The notes beneath the pieces are model-generated. The model saw only the letters and a program-made list of their open reading frames with translations. It made no database searches and was not told where the DNA came from. A DNA stretch of 64,000 nucleotides from Flavobacterium fragile. GTDB lineage: Bacteria > Bacteroidota > Bacteroidia > Flavobacteriales > Flavobacteriaceae. Location of the stretch: positions 372,001 to 436,000 of the forward strand of contig NZ_JAMLJN010000002.1 of assembly GCF_023634865.1 (NCBI RefSeq), read 5' to 3'. The position numbers were made by a program, and so were the translations under genes. This document shows positions 54,597-63,849 of the stretch, piece after piece; position 1 is the stretch's first letter; each line of letters opens with the position of its first letter.

Positions 54597-55817
54597 ATGA
54601 AAAAATCAAAGAAGCAAGCTGCGGTTGGTTTTATTTTTATTACCGTTTTATTAGATGTTATTGGATGGGGAATTATTATTCCTGTAATTCCTAATCTTAT
54701 TAAAGAATTAATCAATGGCGATATTAGCGAAGCAGCAAAATATGGTGGTTGGTTAACTTTCGCTTATGCCATAACCCAATTCATTTTTGCGCCAGTCATA
54801 GGAAATTTAAGTGATAAATATGGAAGACGCCCCGTATTATTAACTTCTTTGTTTGCCTTTTCGTTAGATTTTTTATTGTTAGCCTTTGCGCCTACAATTA
54901 CATGGTTATTTGTTGGTAGAATTTTATCTGGAATTACCGGAGCAAGTTTTACAACAGCTTCTGCTTATATTGCCGATGTGAGTACACATGAAAACAGAGC
55001 TAAGAATTTTGGATTGATGGGTGCCGCTTTTGGATTAGGATTTATAATTGGTCCAGTTTTAGGAGGATTGTTAGGGCAATTTGGAACAAGAATTCCTTTT
55101 ATTGCAGCAGCTATTTTATGTATGCTAAACTTTTTATATGGTTATTTTATTTTGCCAGAATCTTTGGATAAGGACAAAAGAAGACCATTCGAATTAAAAA
55201 GAGCTAATCCAATCGGAGCTTTTTTACATTTGAAAAAATACCCAAATTTAATCGGATTAGTATTGGCTATTTTTGTTCTCTATGTAGGTTCACATGCAGT
55301 ACAAAGCAACTGGAATTATTTCACCATGTATCAATTTAATTGGACAGAAAAAATGGTAGGTATTTCTCTAGGAGTCATCGGATTGTTAGTTGGAATTGTT
55401 CAAGGAGGTTTAATTCGTTGGATCAATCCAAAAATCGGAAATGTAAAAAGTATTTATTTCGGATTAGCGTTATATACTATCGGAATGTTCTTATTCGCTT
55501 TTGCCACTGAAAGCTGGATGATGTTTGTTTTCTTAATTCCTTATTGTTTAGGAGGAATCGCAGGGCCAGCTTTACAAGCCGTAGTTTCTGAACAAGTACC
55601 TCCATCTGAACAAGGAGAAATTCAAGGAACCTTAACGAGTTTAATGAGTGCTTCTTCAATTGTAGGTCCACCTATGATGGCGTCGGTTTTTTATTATTTT
55701 ACTCATGATGAAGCCCCTTTTTTATTTCCAGGAGCACCCTTTGTTTTAGGCGGAATTTTAATGTTGATCAGTACAATTTTAGCTTACCGAACACTGAAGA
55801 AAAATCACACTAAATAG
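54597..55817 (+). CDS. MFS transporter (TetA/multidrug-like)
   Basis: 406 residues, 12 transmembrane helices. The loop 2-3 signature [14 protein letters not shown] and the helix-5 motif [16 protein letters not shown] match the drug:H+ antiporter DHA1 (TCR/Tet) subgroup. The N-terminal [32 protein letters not shown] is typical. Substrate unknown. The upstream open frame contains the sucB terminator, so the ATG at 54597 is used. Its stop abuts the convergent protease gene. Confidence 0.88.
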   Translation: MKKSKKQAAVGFIFITVLLDVIGWGIIIPVIPNLIKELINGDISEAAKYGGWLTFAYAITQFIFAPVIGNLSDKYGRRPVLLTSLFAFSLDFLLLAFAPTITWLFVGRILSGITGASFTTASAYIADVSTHENRAKNFGLMGAAFGLGFIIGPVLGGLLGQFGTRIPFIAAAILCMLNFLYGYFILPESLDKDKRRPFELKRANPIGAFLHLKKYPNLIGLVLAIFVLYVGSHAVQSNWNYFTMYQFNWTEKMVGISLGVIGLLVGIVQGGLIRWINPKIGNVKSIYFGLALYTIGMFLFAFATESWMMFVFLIPYCLGGIAGPALQAVVSEQVPPSEQGEIQGTLTSLMSASSIVGPPMMASVFYYFTHDEAPFLFPGAPFVLGGILMLISTILAYRTLKKNHTK

Positions 55818-56255
55818 TTATTTCAAATACAAGCAATGATTACTATAATCAATAATTGCTTTTCCTTTTAGTAAAATATCGGCACCTATTATGCCATCAA
55901 CAGGTTTGGTTTTGTAATGACGAAGCGCATCATTAACGTGACTCATGTCAAAAATTATTAGATGAAATTTTTTATTTTTCCATCTGCCTAATTGAATTTC
56001 ATTATTTTTTGCCAATTGAGTTTCAATTCCGGTAGCACCTGCACCTGCCGCTTTGGTTTCTGAAAATTGGGCGTTTAATTTAAAATGTTCAATACTTTCA
56101 AATCCTACGCAACTGTTGCTTGCTCCCGTGTCTAAAATAAAGTTGCCTTTAACTCCATTTATTTTTCCTTTGATTAATAAATGTTGGGTTTTTAGCACCG
56201 TGAACTTTATTTTTTTGTAGTTTTTTCCTTTTAAAAAGTCCTGTAAATCTTCCAT
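55818..56255 (-). CDS. Retropepsin-like aspartic protease (clan AA)
   Basis: 145 residues. A single active-site motif FILDTGASNSCVG near residue 40, with a psi-loop-like PVDGIIGADILLKGKAIIDYSNHCLYL at the C-terminus, fits the single-domain bacterial retropepsin-like family, which acts as a dimer. No signal peptide. Substrate unknown. A -7 box (TACTTTTG) ends 4 bp before the ATG, so the mRNA may be nearly leaderless. Confidence 0.83.
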   Translation of the reverse strand: MEDLQDFLKGKNYKKIKFTVLKTQHLLIKGKINGVKGNFILDTGASNSCVGFESIEHFKLNAQFSETKAAGAGATGIETQLAKNNEIQLGRWKNKKFHLIIFDMSHVNDALRHYKTKPVDGIIGADILLKGKAIIDYSNHCLYLK

Positions 56256-56259
56256 AGTT

Positions 56260-56267
56260 CAAAAGTA
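56260..56267 (-). promoter_or_regulatory. Candidate -7 box for the aspartic protease gene
   Basis: TACTTTTG on the minus strand, with a TTG at 56286-56284 (16-bp spacer). Transcription would start at or near the start codon at 56255. Confidence 0.5.
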
Positions 56268-56292
56268 AATCAAATTTCTGAATCAAACTTTG

Positions 56293-56300
56293 TAACTTTG
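56293..56300 (+). promoter_or_regulatory. Candidate -7 box for tatD-acyltransferase-ansA
   Basis: TAACTTTG, 23 bp upstream of the tatD ATG; -33 element unclear. Confidence 0.5.
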
Positions 56301-56323
56301 ACGCTTTGTAATCAAAAACACAA

Positions 56324-57091
56324 ATGATACTTACCGATACCCACACTCATTTATATTCTGAAGAATTCGATTTAGACCGCAACGAAATGATGCAAAGAGC
56401 TATCAATGCAGGCGTTTCTCGTTTTTTCGTGCCTTCAATAGATTCTAATTACACATCTAAAATGTACGAATTAGAAAAACAATTTCCTGAAAATGTGTTT
56501 CTAATGATGGGATTACATCCAACGTATGTAAAGGAAAATTACTTAGAAGAATTGGCGCATGTAGAAAAAGAATTGGCTTCTAGAAAATTTTATGCCGTTG
56601 GTGAAATCGGCATTGATTTGTTTTGGGATAAAACCTTTTTGAAAGAACAGCAATATGCGTTTAAGCACCAAATTCAATTGGCAAAAAAGTATAAATTAGG
56701 AATCAATATTCATTGTCGTGATGCTTTTGATGAGGTTTTCGAAGTGTTAGAAAGTGAAAAAGCAACTGATTTATTCGGAATTTTTCATTGTTTTACGGGT
56801 GATTTGGGTCAAGCCCAAAGAGCGATTTCGTTAGGAATGAAACTTGGAATAGGAGGAGTAGCTACTTTTAAAAACGGAAAAATTGATCAATTTTTAAATG
56901 AAATCGATTTAAAACATATTGTTTTAGAAACGGATTCGCCTTATTTGGCACCTGTTCCACAACGAGGAAAACGAAACGAAAGCAGTTATACTGTATTAGT
57001 AGCTCAAAAGTTAGCCGAAATTTACCAATTATCAGTAGAAGAAATTGCAAGAATTACTACGGAAAATTCAAAACAAATTTTCGGAATTTAA
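56324..57091 (+). CDS. TatD-family metal-dependent hydrolase (DNase-like)
   Basis: 255 residues, TIM-barrel amidohydrolase. Metal ligands are seen: His7-x-His9 in DTHTHLYSEEFD, Glu in VGEIGIDLFWD, His in NIHCRDAF, His in IFHCFTGD, and Asp in LETDSPYLAPVP. Family members are 3'-exonucleases acting in DNA quality control. First of a three-gene run with an acyltransferase and an asparaginase. Confidence 0.92.
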   Translation: MILTDTHTHLYSEEFDLDRNEMMQRAINAGVSRFFVPSIDSNYTSKMYELEKQFPENVFLMMGLHPTYVKENYLEELAHVEKELASRKFYAVGEIGIDLFWDKTFLKEQQYAFKHQIQLAKKYKLGINIHCRDAFDEVFEVLESEKATDLFGIFHCFTGDLGQAQRAISLGMKLGIGGVATFKNGKIDQFLNEIDLKHIVLETDSPYLAPVPQRGKRNESSYTVLVAQKLAEIYQLSVEEIARITTENSKQIFGI

Positions 57092-57154
57092 TCAAAATTT
57101 AAAGTCAAAATTGATAAAATTTTCGTTCATTTGTGTTTAGTTTTGAAAATAATT

Positions 57155-58294
57155 ATGACAAAATTCGATTCTATTCGCCCTTATTATGATTCAGAAGTAA
57201 ACGAAGCTTTGAAGTCTTTGTTGCATCATCCTATGATGAAGGCTATGATGGATTTTACATTTCCAGAAGTAGAAGATGAAGTTTGGAAAGAACAATTGAG
57301 TAGTACTCATTCTATACGCGATTTCCAAGTTAATTTTGTTTATCAATCGATTCAAAGAGTTTTAGAAAGAAGTTCGGAAGGATTAACTACCTCGGGATTT
57401 GAGAAATTAGAACCTAATACTTCGTATTTATTTATTTCCAACCACCGCGATATTATTTTAGACACATCTTTGTTAAATGTATCTTTATTTGATCATGGTT
57501 TGGTGATGACAGCTTCAGCAATTGGTGATAATTTAGTTAAGAAAGATTTTTTATTAAAGCTTTCGAAATTAAATCGAAATTTCTTAGTACAACGCGGATT
57601 ATCACCACGTGAATTATTGCAAAGTTCTAAACTGATGTCAGAATATATGTATCATTTATTGTCGAAAGAAAATCGTTCTGTTTGGATTGCTCAAAGAGAG
57701 GGAAGAACTAAAGATGGAAATGATGCTACCCATCAAGGCGTTTTGAAAATGATAGCAATGGCTTCAGACGAAGCAAATAATATGGATTTTTTCAAGAAAT
57801 TAAGAATCGTACCGGTTTCAATTTCTTATGAGTATGATCCAACAGATGCTTTAAAAATGCCGCAATTATTGGCTCTTTCTAAAGATGAAGTGTACATTAA
57901 AGAGAAAAATGAAGACTTCATTACTTTATTAAGTGGAATTATCGGGCAAAAAAAGCGCATTCATATTCATGTAGGTGATGTTTTAGAAAATGAATACGAA
58001 AAAATTATTGCCGAAAACGATAACAACAATAAGCAAATTCAAGCTTTGGCACAAGTAATTGACGATTCTATTTTGCAATCGTATAAATTATGGCCAACGA
58101 ACTTTATTGCTTACGATATTTTATACAAAACAACTCGATTTGAGCATTTGTACAACGAAAAAGAACGTCAATTGTTTGAAAGACGTTTAGAAATACGAAT
58201 AGATGCAGATAATGAAACCATGAGAGAAGGTTTTTTGGCCATGTACGCCAATCCAGTTGTAAACAAATTGAAATACACTGATGACATCTCATAA
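57155..58294 (+). CDS. 1-acyl-glycerol-3-phosphate acyltransferase-like protein
   Basis: 379 residues from the ATG at 57155. The PlsC-type acyltransferase region spans about 90-240, with SNHRDIILDTSLLN as the catalytic block and QREGRTKDGNDATHQGVLKM as the substrate-binding block. The spacing is His-x5-Asp instead of the usual His-x4-Asp, as I align it. No membrane helix is evident. It probably transfers an acyl chain to a glycerophosphate or related lipid precursor. The end overlaps ansA by 14 bp. Confidence 0.72.
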   Translation: MTKFDSIRPYYDSEVNEALKSLLHHPMMKAMMDFTFPEVEDEVWKEQLSSTHSIRDFQVNFVYQSIQRVLERSSEGLTTSGFEKLEPNTSYLFISNHRDIILDTSLLNVSLFDHGLVMTASAIGDNLVKKDFLLKLSKLNRNFLVQRGLSPRELLQSSKLMSEYMYHLLSKENRSVWIAQREGRTKDGNDATHQGVLKMIAMASDEANNMDFFKKLRIVPVSISYEYDPTDALKMPQLLALSKDEVYIKEKNEDFITLLSGIIGQKKRIHIHVGDVLENEYEKIIAENDNNNKQIQALAQVIDDSILQSYKLWPTNFIAYDILYKTTRFEHLYNEKERQLFERRLEIRIDADNETMREGFLAMYANPVVNKLKYTDDIS

Positions 58295-59312
58295 ACCAAA
58301 AATACTTTTAATATATACCGGTGGAACCATCGGAATGGTAAAAGATTTTAAAACGGGAGCTTTGATCGCTTTTGATTTTAAGGAGTTGTTAAGCCGCATC
58401 CCTGAATTGCATTTACTAGATTGTGAGATTGAGACGATATCCTTTGAAGTTCCTATTGATTCATCTAATATGAATATTTCCAACTGGCAAAAAATGGCCA
58501 AAATTATAGAGGAAAATTATTCGAAATTTGATGGATTTGTAGTTTTACACGGTTCGGATACGATGTCCTATAGCGCTTCTGCTTTAAGTTTTATGTTGGA
58601 AGACCTAGCAAAACCTGTAATTTTTACGGGTTCACAATTACCAATTGGCGATTTAAGAACCGATGCCAAAGAGAATTTGATTACAGCAATTCAAGTAGCT
58701 TCGCTTCAAGAAAATAAAAAACCGGTGATTCAAGAAGTATGTTTGTATTTCGAGTACAAATTATACAGAGGAAATCGCACTACAAAAATCAGTGCCGAAC
58801 ATTTTAATGCTTTTACTTCGCCTAATTTTCCAGAATTGGCTGAATCGGGTGTTCATTTAAAAGTAAATTATGATGTTATTCTGAAGCAAAAAGTAACTAA
58901 AAAGCTAAAAGTTCATACTGATTTTGATGATAACGTGGCAATTTTAAAGCTTTTTCCGGGTATAAATGAAAATGTTTTAAATTCCTTTTTTTCTATTCCA
59001 AATCTTAAAGGGATTGTTTTAGAAACCTATGGTTCAGGCAATGCACCCACAGAAGAATGGTTTGTTAAGTGTATTGAAACCGCAATTAAAAATAATATTC
59101 ATGTGGTTAATGTAACACAATGCAGTGGTGGAAGTGTGTCGATGGGAAGTTATGAAACAAGTACTCAATTAAAAAACATTGGCGTTATCTCTGGAAAAGA
59201 TATTACCACGGAGACTGCAATTACCAAGTTAATGTATCTTTTAGGAGAAAAGGTGTCACCTAAAGTTTTTAAGACAATTTTTGAAACAGAAATTAGAGGG
59301 GAAATGTCTTAA
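58281..59312 (+). CDS. ansA: Type I L-asparaginase
   Basis: 343 residues. The two catalytic threonine regions are YTGGTIGM (Thr16 in TGGT) and HGSDTMSYSASALSFM; the family Lys is in DAKENLI. No signal peptide, so a cytoplasmic type I enzyme hydrolysing asparagine to aspartate. It begins inside the acyltransferase gene, indicating co-transcription. Confidence 0.92.
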   Translation: MTSHKPKILLIYTGGTIGMVKDFKTGALIAFDFKELLSRIPELHLLDCEIETISFEVPIDSSNMNISNWQKMAKIIEENYSKFDGFVVLHGSDTMSYSASALSFMLEDLAKPVIFTGSQLPIGDLRTDAKENLITAIQVASLQENKKPVIQEVCLYFEYKLYRGNRTTKISAEHFNAFTSPNFPELAESGVHLKVNYDVILKQKVTKKLKVHTDFDDNVAILKLFPGINENVLNSFFSIPNLKGIVLETYGSGNAPTEEWFVKCIETAIKNNIHVVNVTQCSGGSVSMGSYETSTQLKNIGVISGKDITTETAITKLMYLLGEKVSPKVFKTIFETEIRGEMS

Positions 59313-59380
59313 AAAATTGGAGAAAACCATTACAAATACTACTTTTGTGATCTTCAAATATTTTTGACAAATTTTATAAT

Positions 59381-59468
59381 AGAGAGGTGGCCGAGTGGTC
59401 GAAGGCGCACGCCTGGAAAGTGTGTATACTCCAAAAGGGTATCGAGGGTTCGAATCCCTTCCTCTCTG
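59381..59468 (+). tRNA. tRNA-Ser (anticodon GGA)
   Basis: 88-nt cloverleaf with acceptor stem AGAGAGG / CCTCTCT, D-arm starting TGGCCGAGTGG, anticodon loop CTGGAAA with anticodon GGA at 59415-59417, a long variable arm (TATACTCC...GGGTAT) as expected for serine, and T-loop TTCGAAT. The 3' CCA is not encoded. The discriminator base is G, typical of serine. Confidence 0.96.
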
Positions 59469-59483
59469 CTGAAATGTAATTAC

Positions 59484-59514
59484 AAAAAAGGTACACATTT
59501 GCGTACCTTTTTTT
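59484..59514 (+). terminator. Terminator after tRNA-Ser
   Basis: Stem AAAAAAGGTAC / GTACCTTTTTT with an 8-nt loop. Confidence 0.85.
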
Positions 59515-59536
59515 ATTACTTTTATAAAAAAATACG

Positions 59537-60196
59537 ATGATGCGATTTCTAGTTGTTTTTTCTTTCCTATTTTCTCATTATTGTTTTTCACAAACAGAAA
59601 ACAAAGCTATTGTAGATTCTTTGTTTAGGGAAGATCAATTTTATATTTCCATTTCTTATAATGTATTACAAAAAACACCTCCCAATTTTAGTCAATACTC
59701 TTTTTCTACAGGATTATCTGCTGGTTTTTTGAGAGATTTTCCAATATCTAAAAATAGACAATGGACTATTGCTCCTGGTATTGGATATTCGTTCAATGAC
59801 CTAAAACAAAATATTGATTTATCTTCAATATCTGAAGATCCGAACTTTCAGTTAGTGAAAAGTAGAATGTTTTTGCATTATTTAGATGTGCCGTTAGAAT
59901 TTAGATGGCGTAATGCTACACCCGAAAGCCATAAATTTTGGAGAGTTCACGCAGGTTTTGTGGCCAGTTACTTGATTGATGGAAAATTTGAATATACGGG
60001 TGGAATAAGTTCTGGTAGTGAAAATATCAATAATTTGTTGAATAAATTTCAATATGCATCGTATCTAACTTTTGGATTTAATACTTGGAATGCTTATATT
60101 CATTACGGTTTAAATCCTTTTTTTGATAAAAACAAAACAGCCACGGAAAACAATGTAACTACATTGAAAATTGGTTTAATGTTTTATATTTTATAA
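59537..60196 (+). CDS. PorT-like outer-membrane protein
   Basis: 219 residues with a signal peptide (MMRFLVVFSFLFSHYCFS). The mature part alternates strands typical of an outer-membrane barrel (QYSFSTGLSAGFLRDFP, APGIGYSFND, YLDVPLEFRWRN, HAGFVASYLIDG, YIHYGLNPFF). The YLDVPLEFRW motif is typical of the PorT family, which in some Bacteroidetes is needed for type IX secretion or gliding; whether this copy has that role is not settled by sequence. Overlaps the convergent membrane gene by 6 bp through the palindrome TTATAA, which supplies both stops. Confidence 0.78.
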   Translation: MMRFLVVFSFLFSHYCFSQTENKAIVDSLFREDQFYISISYNVLQKTPPNFSQYSFSTGLSAGFLRDFPISKNRQWTIAPGIGYSFNDLKQNIDLSSISEDPNFQLVKSRMFLHYLDVPLEFRWRNATPESHKFWRVHAGFVASYLIDGKFEYTGGISSGSENINNLLNKFQYASYLTFGFNTWNAYIHYGLNPFFDKNKTATENNVTTLKIGLMFYIL

Positions 60197-60802
60197 CCAA
60201 TACTGATATAAAAATAATTGAGGTCCAGCACCAATAATCATTCCTGCGATTAGTTCCGGATAAGTATGTGCTTTCATGTATAAACGAGAAGAAGCTACTA
60301 GTCCAACACAAACAATAGAGAAGGCTACAAGATTTACGAAAGGCAGTTGGTAATACATGCTCAAACCAAAAATAAAGCACGTTAAGGCACTAATTCCAAT
60401 CATGTGTAAACTAGCTTTGAATTTTAGAATTACACTTGCTAAAACAATTACACTGCTAAAAAAGCCACCAAGAAAAAAGAAATATAACTCAGCAACTGTA
60501 TCTCTAGAAACACTGAATTTTATCAATACAAATAATAAAATCGCTTGAACTACTATTGGCATTTTTCTTTCACTAATGCTAGCTTCTGTAAACGAAGTAA
60601 CAACACCAAAAGATCGAAATAAAAAGTACATCGATAAAGGTAACAATAAAGTCAAAATCGTCACTTGAATTAACGTTACGATGATTTGCGAGTTATAAAA
60701 GAAAGAATTGGTAATTAAAAAGAAAAACAAAGTCCCATATAAAGACACAAATATGGGATGAAAAATATAGGAGAAAACAGGTAATATTTTTTTTAAATCC
60801 AT
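60191..60802 (-). CDS. Polytopic membrane protein with a PAP2-like C-terminal motif
   Basis: 203 residues, about six transmembrane helices. Near the C-terminus, SRLYMKAHTYPELIAG mirrors the PAP2 phosphatase motif SR-x5-H-x3-D with Glu for Asp; the two upstream PAP2 motifs are only weakly recognisable (SERKMP; KASLHMIG). It may be a degenerate PAP2-type lipid phosphatase or an unrelated fold. It is 4 bp downstream of rpoN and probably co-transcribed with it. Confidence 0.55.
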   Translation of the reverse strand: MDLKKILPVFSYIFHPIFVSLYGTLFFFLITNSFFYNSQIIVTLIQVTILTLLLPLSMYFLFRSFGVVTSFTEASISERKMPIVVQAILLFVLIKFSVSRDTVAELYFFFLGGFFSSVIVLASVILKFKASLHMIGISALTCFIFGLSMYYQLPFVNLVAFSIVCVGLVASSRLYMKAHTYPELIAGMIIGAGPQLFLYQYWL

Positions 60803-60806
60803 CTTC

Positions 60807-62270
60807 TTAGATTTTCTTTCTTAATCGCGCAACTGGAATGTCTAATTGTTCACGGTATTTTGCTATGGTTCTTCTAGCGATTGGGTACCCTTTTTCTTTT
60901 AAAATTTCCGCTAATTGATCATCTGGCAACGGTTTTCTCTTATCTTCTTCAGAAATTACTTGCTGTAAAATATTCTTAATTTCGATAGTAGAAACTTCTT
61001 CCCCTTGATCGTTTGTCATGGCTTCGCTGAAGAATTCTTTGATTAATTTTGTTCCATAAGGTGTATCAACATATTTGCTATTGGCTACACGAGAAACTGT
61101 TGAAATATCTAGTCCTACCATTTCTGCAATATCTTTTAGAATCATTGGGCGAAGTTTGGTTTCTTCTCCTTCTAAAAAGTATTCTTTTTGATAATGCATA
61201 ATGGCATTCATCGTCACATATAAGGTTTCCTGACGCTGTTTAATTGCGTCTATAAACCATTTTGCTGAATCTAATTTTTGTTTGATAAATTGCACCGCAT
61301 CTTTTTGTGAACTCGATTTTTCAGAAGTATCTTTATAACTCTGTAACATCTCCTGATAATCTTTAGAAACGTGCAATTCTGGAGCGTTTCTTCCGTTTAA
61401 CGAAAGTTCTAATTCGCCATCGATAATTCGAATGGTAAAATCAGGAACAATATGTTCTACTGCTTTTTGATTGCCATCGAAACTTCCTCCTGGTTTTGGA
61501 TTTAGTTTTTCAATTTCATCAATTGCTTTTCTTAATTGTTGTTGAGAAACATCAAATTTTTGCAACAATTTATCGTAGTGTTTTTTGGTAAAAACATCAA
61601 ATTGTTGTTCAATCACATTAATAGCTAAACTAATTGAATCTGAAGGTGTTTTATGTTTTAATTGTAACAATAAACATTCTTGTAAATCGCGTGCTCCAAC
61701 ACCAGCTGGCTCTAAATCTTGAACTAAATGTAAAATTCGTTCTACCGTAGGTTCATCCGTATAAATACCTTGAGTAAAAGCTAAATCATCCACAATATCT
61801 TGAATGCTCCTTCTGATGTAACCCATGTCATCAATACTTCCCACTAAAAATTCAGCAATGTCACGTTCCTCATCGGTTAAAATAAAAGTATTTAACTGAT
61901 TGATTAAATCTTGATGAAAACTCACAGGAGCCGCAAAAGGCATCGTTTTGTCTTCATCGTCATCGCTGTAATTGTTAGTTTGATATTTGTAATCTGGCGT
62001 TTCATCATTGCTTAAATATTCGTCAATATTGATGTCGCCTGTATCGATGTGCTCGTTATCGTAATCGTCGTAATCATCAGTATCACTTCCATAATCATCT
62101 AAATCGTAATTATCTTCCTTGCTACTTTCTTCCAAAGCAGGATTCTCTACTAATTCTTCTTGAAGACGTTGCTCAAAAGCTTGCGTAGGCAATTGAATTA
62201 ACTTCATCAACTGAATTTGTTGAGGCGATAATTTTTGAGATAATTTGAATTGTAAACTGTGTTTAAGCAT
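60807..62270 (-). CDS. rpoN: RNA polymerase sigma-54 factor
   Basis: 487 residues from the ATG at 62268-62270. N-terminal activator-interacting region MLKHSLQFKLSQKLSPQQ with QLMKLIQLP, an acidic low-complexity region (about 48-110), a core-binding region, and the C-terminal RpoN box ARRTIAKYRE near residue 473. The frame extends upstream into the heptad-repeat hairpin, but the extra residues do not match the family. Enhancer-binding activators are not in this window. Confidence 0.96.
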   Translation of the reverse strand: MLKHSLQFKLSQKLSPQQIQLMKLIQLPTQAFEQRLQEELVENPALEESSKEDNYDLDDYGSDTDDYDDYDNEHIDTGDINIDEYLSNDETPDYKYQTNNYSDDDEDKTMPFAAPVSFHQDLINQLNTFILTDEERDIAEFLVGSIDDMGYIRRSIQDIVDDLAFTQGIYTDEPTVERILHLVQDLEPAGVGARDLQECLLLQLKHKTPSDSISLAINVIEQQFDVFTKKHYDKLLQKFDVSQQQLRKAIDEIEKLNPKPGGSFDGNQKAVEHIVPDFTIRIIDGELELSLNGRNAPELHVSKDYQEMLQSYKDTSEKSSSQKDAVQFIKQKLDSAKWFIDAIKQRQETLYVTMNAIMHYQKEYFLEGEETKLRPMILKDIAEMVGLDISTVSRVANSKYVDTPYGTKLIKEFFSEAMTNDQGEEVSTIEIKNILQQVISEEDKRKPLPDDQLAEILKEKGYPIARRTIAKYREQLDIPVARLRKKI

Positions 62271-62289
62271 TTTTTGTTTAAAGTTTAAG

Positions 62290-62336
62290 GTTTCAAGTTT
62301 CAAGTTGCTTAATAAAAACAACCTGAAACCTGAAAC
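62290..62336. repeat. Heptad-repeat hairpin between asnS and rpoN
   Basis: Arms 62290-62307 and 62319-62336, 18 bp each, pair with two mismatches that become G-U pairs in the minus-strand RNA; loop 11 nt. Each arm is built of 7-bp units (GTTTCAA, CTGAAAC). The motif continues as GTTTAA units to about 62276. It lies between co-directional genes. Confidence 0.8.
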
Positions 62337-62351
62337 TAGAAACAACTATTT

Positions 62352-63800
62352 TTAGAATTCTGCGTTTTGCGGTGTTCTTGGGAATGGAATTACGTCTCTA
62401 ATGTTAGTCATACCCGTTACAAAAAGCACTAATCTTTCAAATCCTAATCCGAAACCTGAGTGTACAGCTGAACCGAATCTTCTCGTGTCTAAATACCACC
62501 AAAGTTCTTCTTCGTCAATTCCTAAGGCTTTCATTTTTTCAACTAATACATCGTAACGCTCTTCTCTTTGAGAACCACCAACGATTTCTCCAATTCCTGG
62601 GAATAAAATATCCATTGCTCTAACGGTTTCTTTTCCTGGTTCTGTGTTGTCGTTCAAACGCATGTAAAACGCTTTAATTTTTGCTGGATAATCAAATAAA
62701 ATTACTGGACATTTAAAGTGTTTTTCTACTAAGAAACGTTCGTGCTCACTTTGTAAATCAGCACCCCATTCGTTAATGATGTATCGGAATTTTTTCTTTT
62801 TATTTGGAGTTGAATCTCTTAAAATTTCTATAGCTTCTGTGTAAGAAACACGTTTGAAGTTATTATCAAGTACGAAACTTAATTTTTCTAATAACGTCAT
62901 TTCGCTTCTCTCAGCTTGAGGTTTTGATTTTTCTTCTTCTAACAATCTGTTTTCTAAGAATTTTAAATCATCGCCACATTTATCAACGGTGTATTTGATA
63001 ACGTATTTGATGAAATCTTCTGCCAAATCCATGTTGTCAGCCAAATCATTAAAAGCAACTTCTGGCTCAATCATCCAAAACTCAGCCAAGTGACGAGAAG
63101 TGTTTGAATTCTCCGCACGGAATGTTGGTCCGAATGTATAAATTTGACCTAAAGCCATAGCAAAAGTCTCGCCTTCTAACTGCCCAGAAACGGTTAAATT
63201 GGTTTGTTTTCCGAAGAAATCTTCTTTGTAGTTGATACTTCCGTCTTCGTTTCTTGGAGCAGAACCATCAAGAGGTAAAGAAGTTACTTGGAACATCTCA
63301 CCAGCACCTTCAGCATCAGAACCTGTAATGATTGGTGTATTTACATAGAAAAATCCCTTTTCTTGAAAATATTGGTGTACTGCAAAAGCTAACGTTGAAC
63401 GCACACGCATAATAGCTCCAAAAGCATTCGTTCTTACACGTAAATGAGCATTTTCGCGTAAAAATTCTAACGAGTGTTTTTTAGGTTGCATAGGGAATTT
63501 CTCCGCATCACTATCGCCTAAAATTTCTAACTTCGTTACTTGAATTTCTACTTTTTGTCCCGCACCACGGCTTTCTGCCAAGGTTCCGGTTACGCAAATA
63601 GCAGCTCCAGTGGTAATTCTTTTTAAGGTTTCATCAGGTGTATTTTCAAAATCAACAACACACTGAATATTATGAATAGTTGAACCATCGTTCAACGCAA
63701 TAAATTGATTGTTTCTAAATGTTCTAACCCAACCTTTTGCTGTTACTTCATGTAATGTTTTCGTGCTGTTTAAAAGGTCTATTACTTTTGAGTGTTTCAT
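62352..63800 (-). CDS. asnS: Asparagine--tRNA ligase
   Basis: 482-residue class IIb synthetase charging tRNA-Asn. N-terminal OB domain ([18 protein letters not shown]), motif 2 region [21 protein letters not shown], and motif 3 [15 protein letters not shown]. The presence of asnS means direct Asn-tRNA charging. An ATG at 63798-63800 is used; a TTG two codons upstream is possible but less likely. A -7-like box (TATATTTG, minus) is at 63821-63828. Confidence 0.97.
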   Translation of the reverse strand: MKHSKVIDLLNSTKTLHEVTAKGWVRTFRNNQFIALNDGSTIHNIQCVVDFENTPDETLKRITTGAAICVTGTLAESRGAGQKVEIQVTKLEILGDSDAEKFPMQPKKHSLEFLRENAHLRVRTNAFGAIMRVRSTLAFAVHQYFQEKGFFYVNTPIITGSDAEGAGEMFQVTSLPLDGSAPRNEDGSINYKEDFFGKQTNLTVSGQLEGETFAMALGQIYTFGPTFRAENSNTSRHLAEFWMIEPEVAFNDLADNMDLAEDFIKYVIKYTVDKCGDDLKFLENRLLEEEKSKPQAERSEMTLLEKLSFVLDNNFKRVSYTEAIEILRDSTPNKKKKFRYIINEWGADLQSEHERFLVEKHFKCPVILFDYPAKIKAFYMRLNDNTEPGKETVRAMDILFPGIGEIVGGSQREERYDVLVEKMKALGIDEEELWWYLDTRRFGSAVHSGFGLGFERLVLFVTGMTNIRDVIPFPRTPQNAEF

Positions 63801-63820
63801 TTTCAATATTATTTATAATG

Positions 63821-63828
63821 CAAATATA
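63821..63828 (-). promoter_or_regulatory. Candidate -7 box for asnS-rpoN
   Basis: TATATTTG on the minus strand, 20 bp upstream of the asnS ATG. Confidence 0.45.
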
Positions 63829-63849
63829 GCTATTATTTGATTGTGTTTT

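Noticed and set aside
60807..62345. Longer rpoN start at 62345
   Set aside because: The extra 25 residues come from the heptad-repeat hairpin and do not match the sigma-54 N-terminus, which begins cleanly at 62270.
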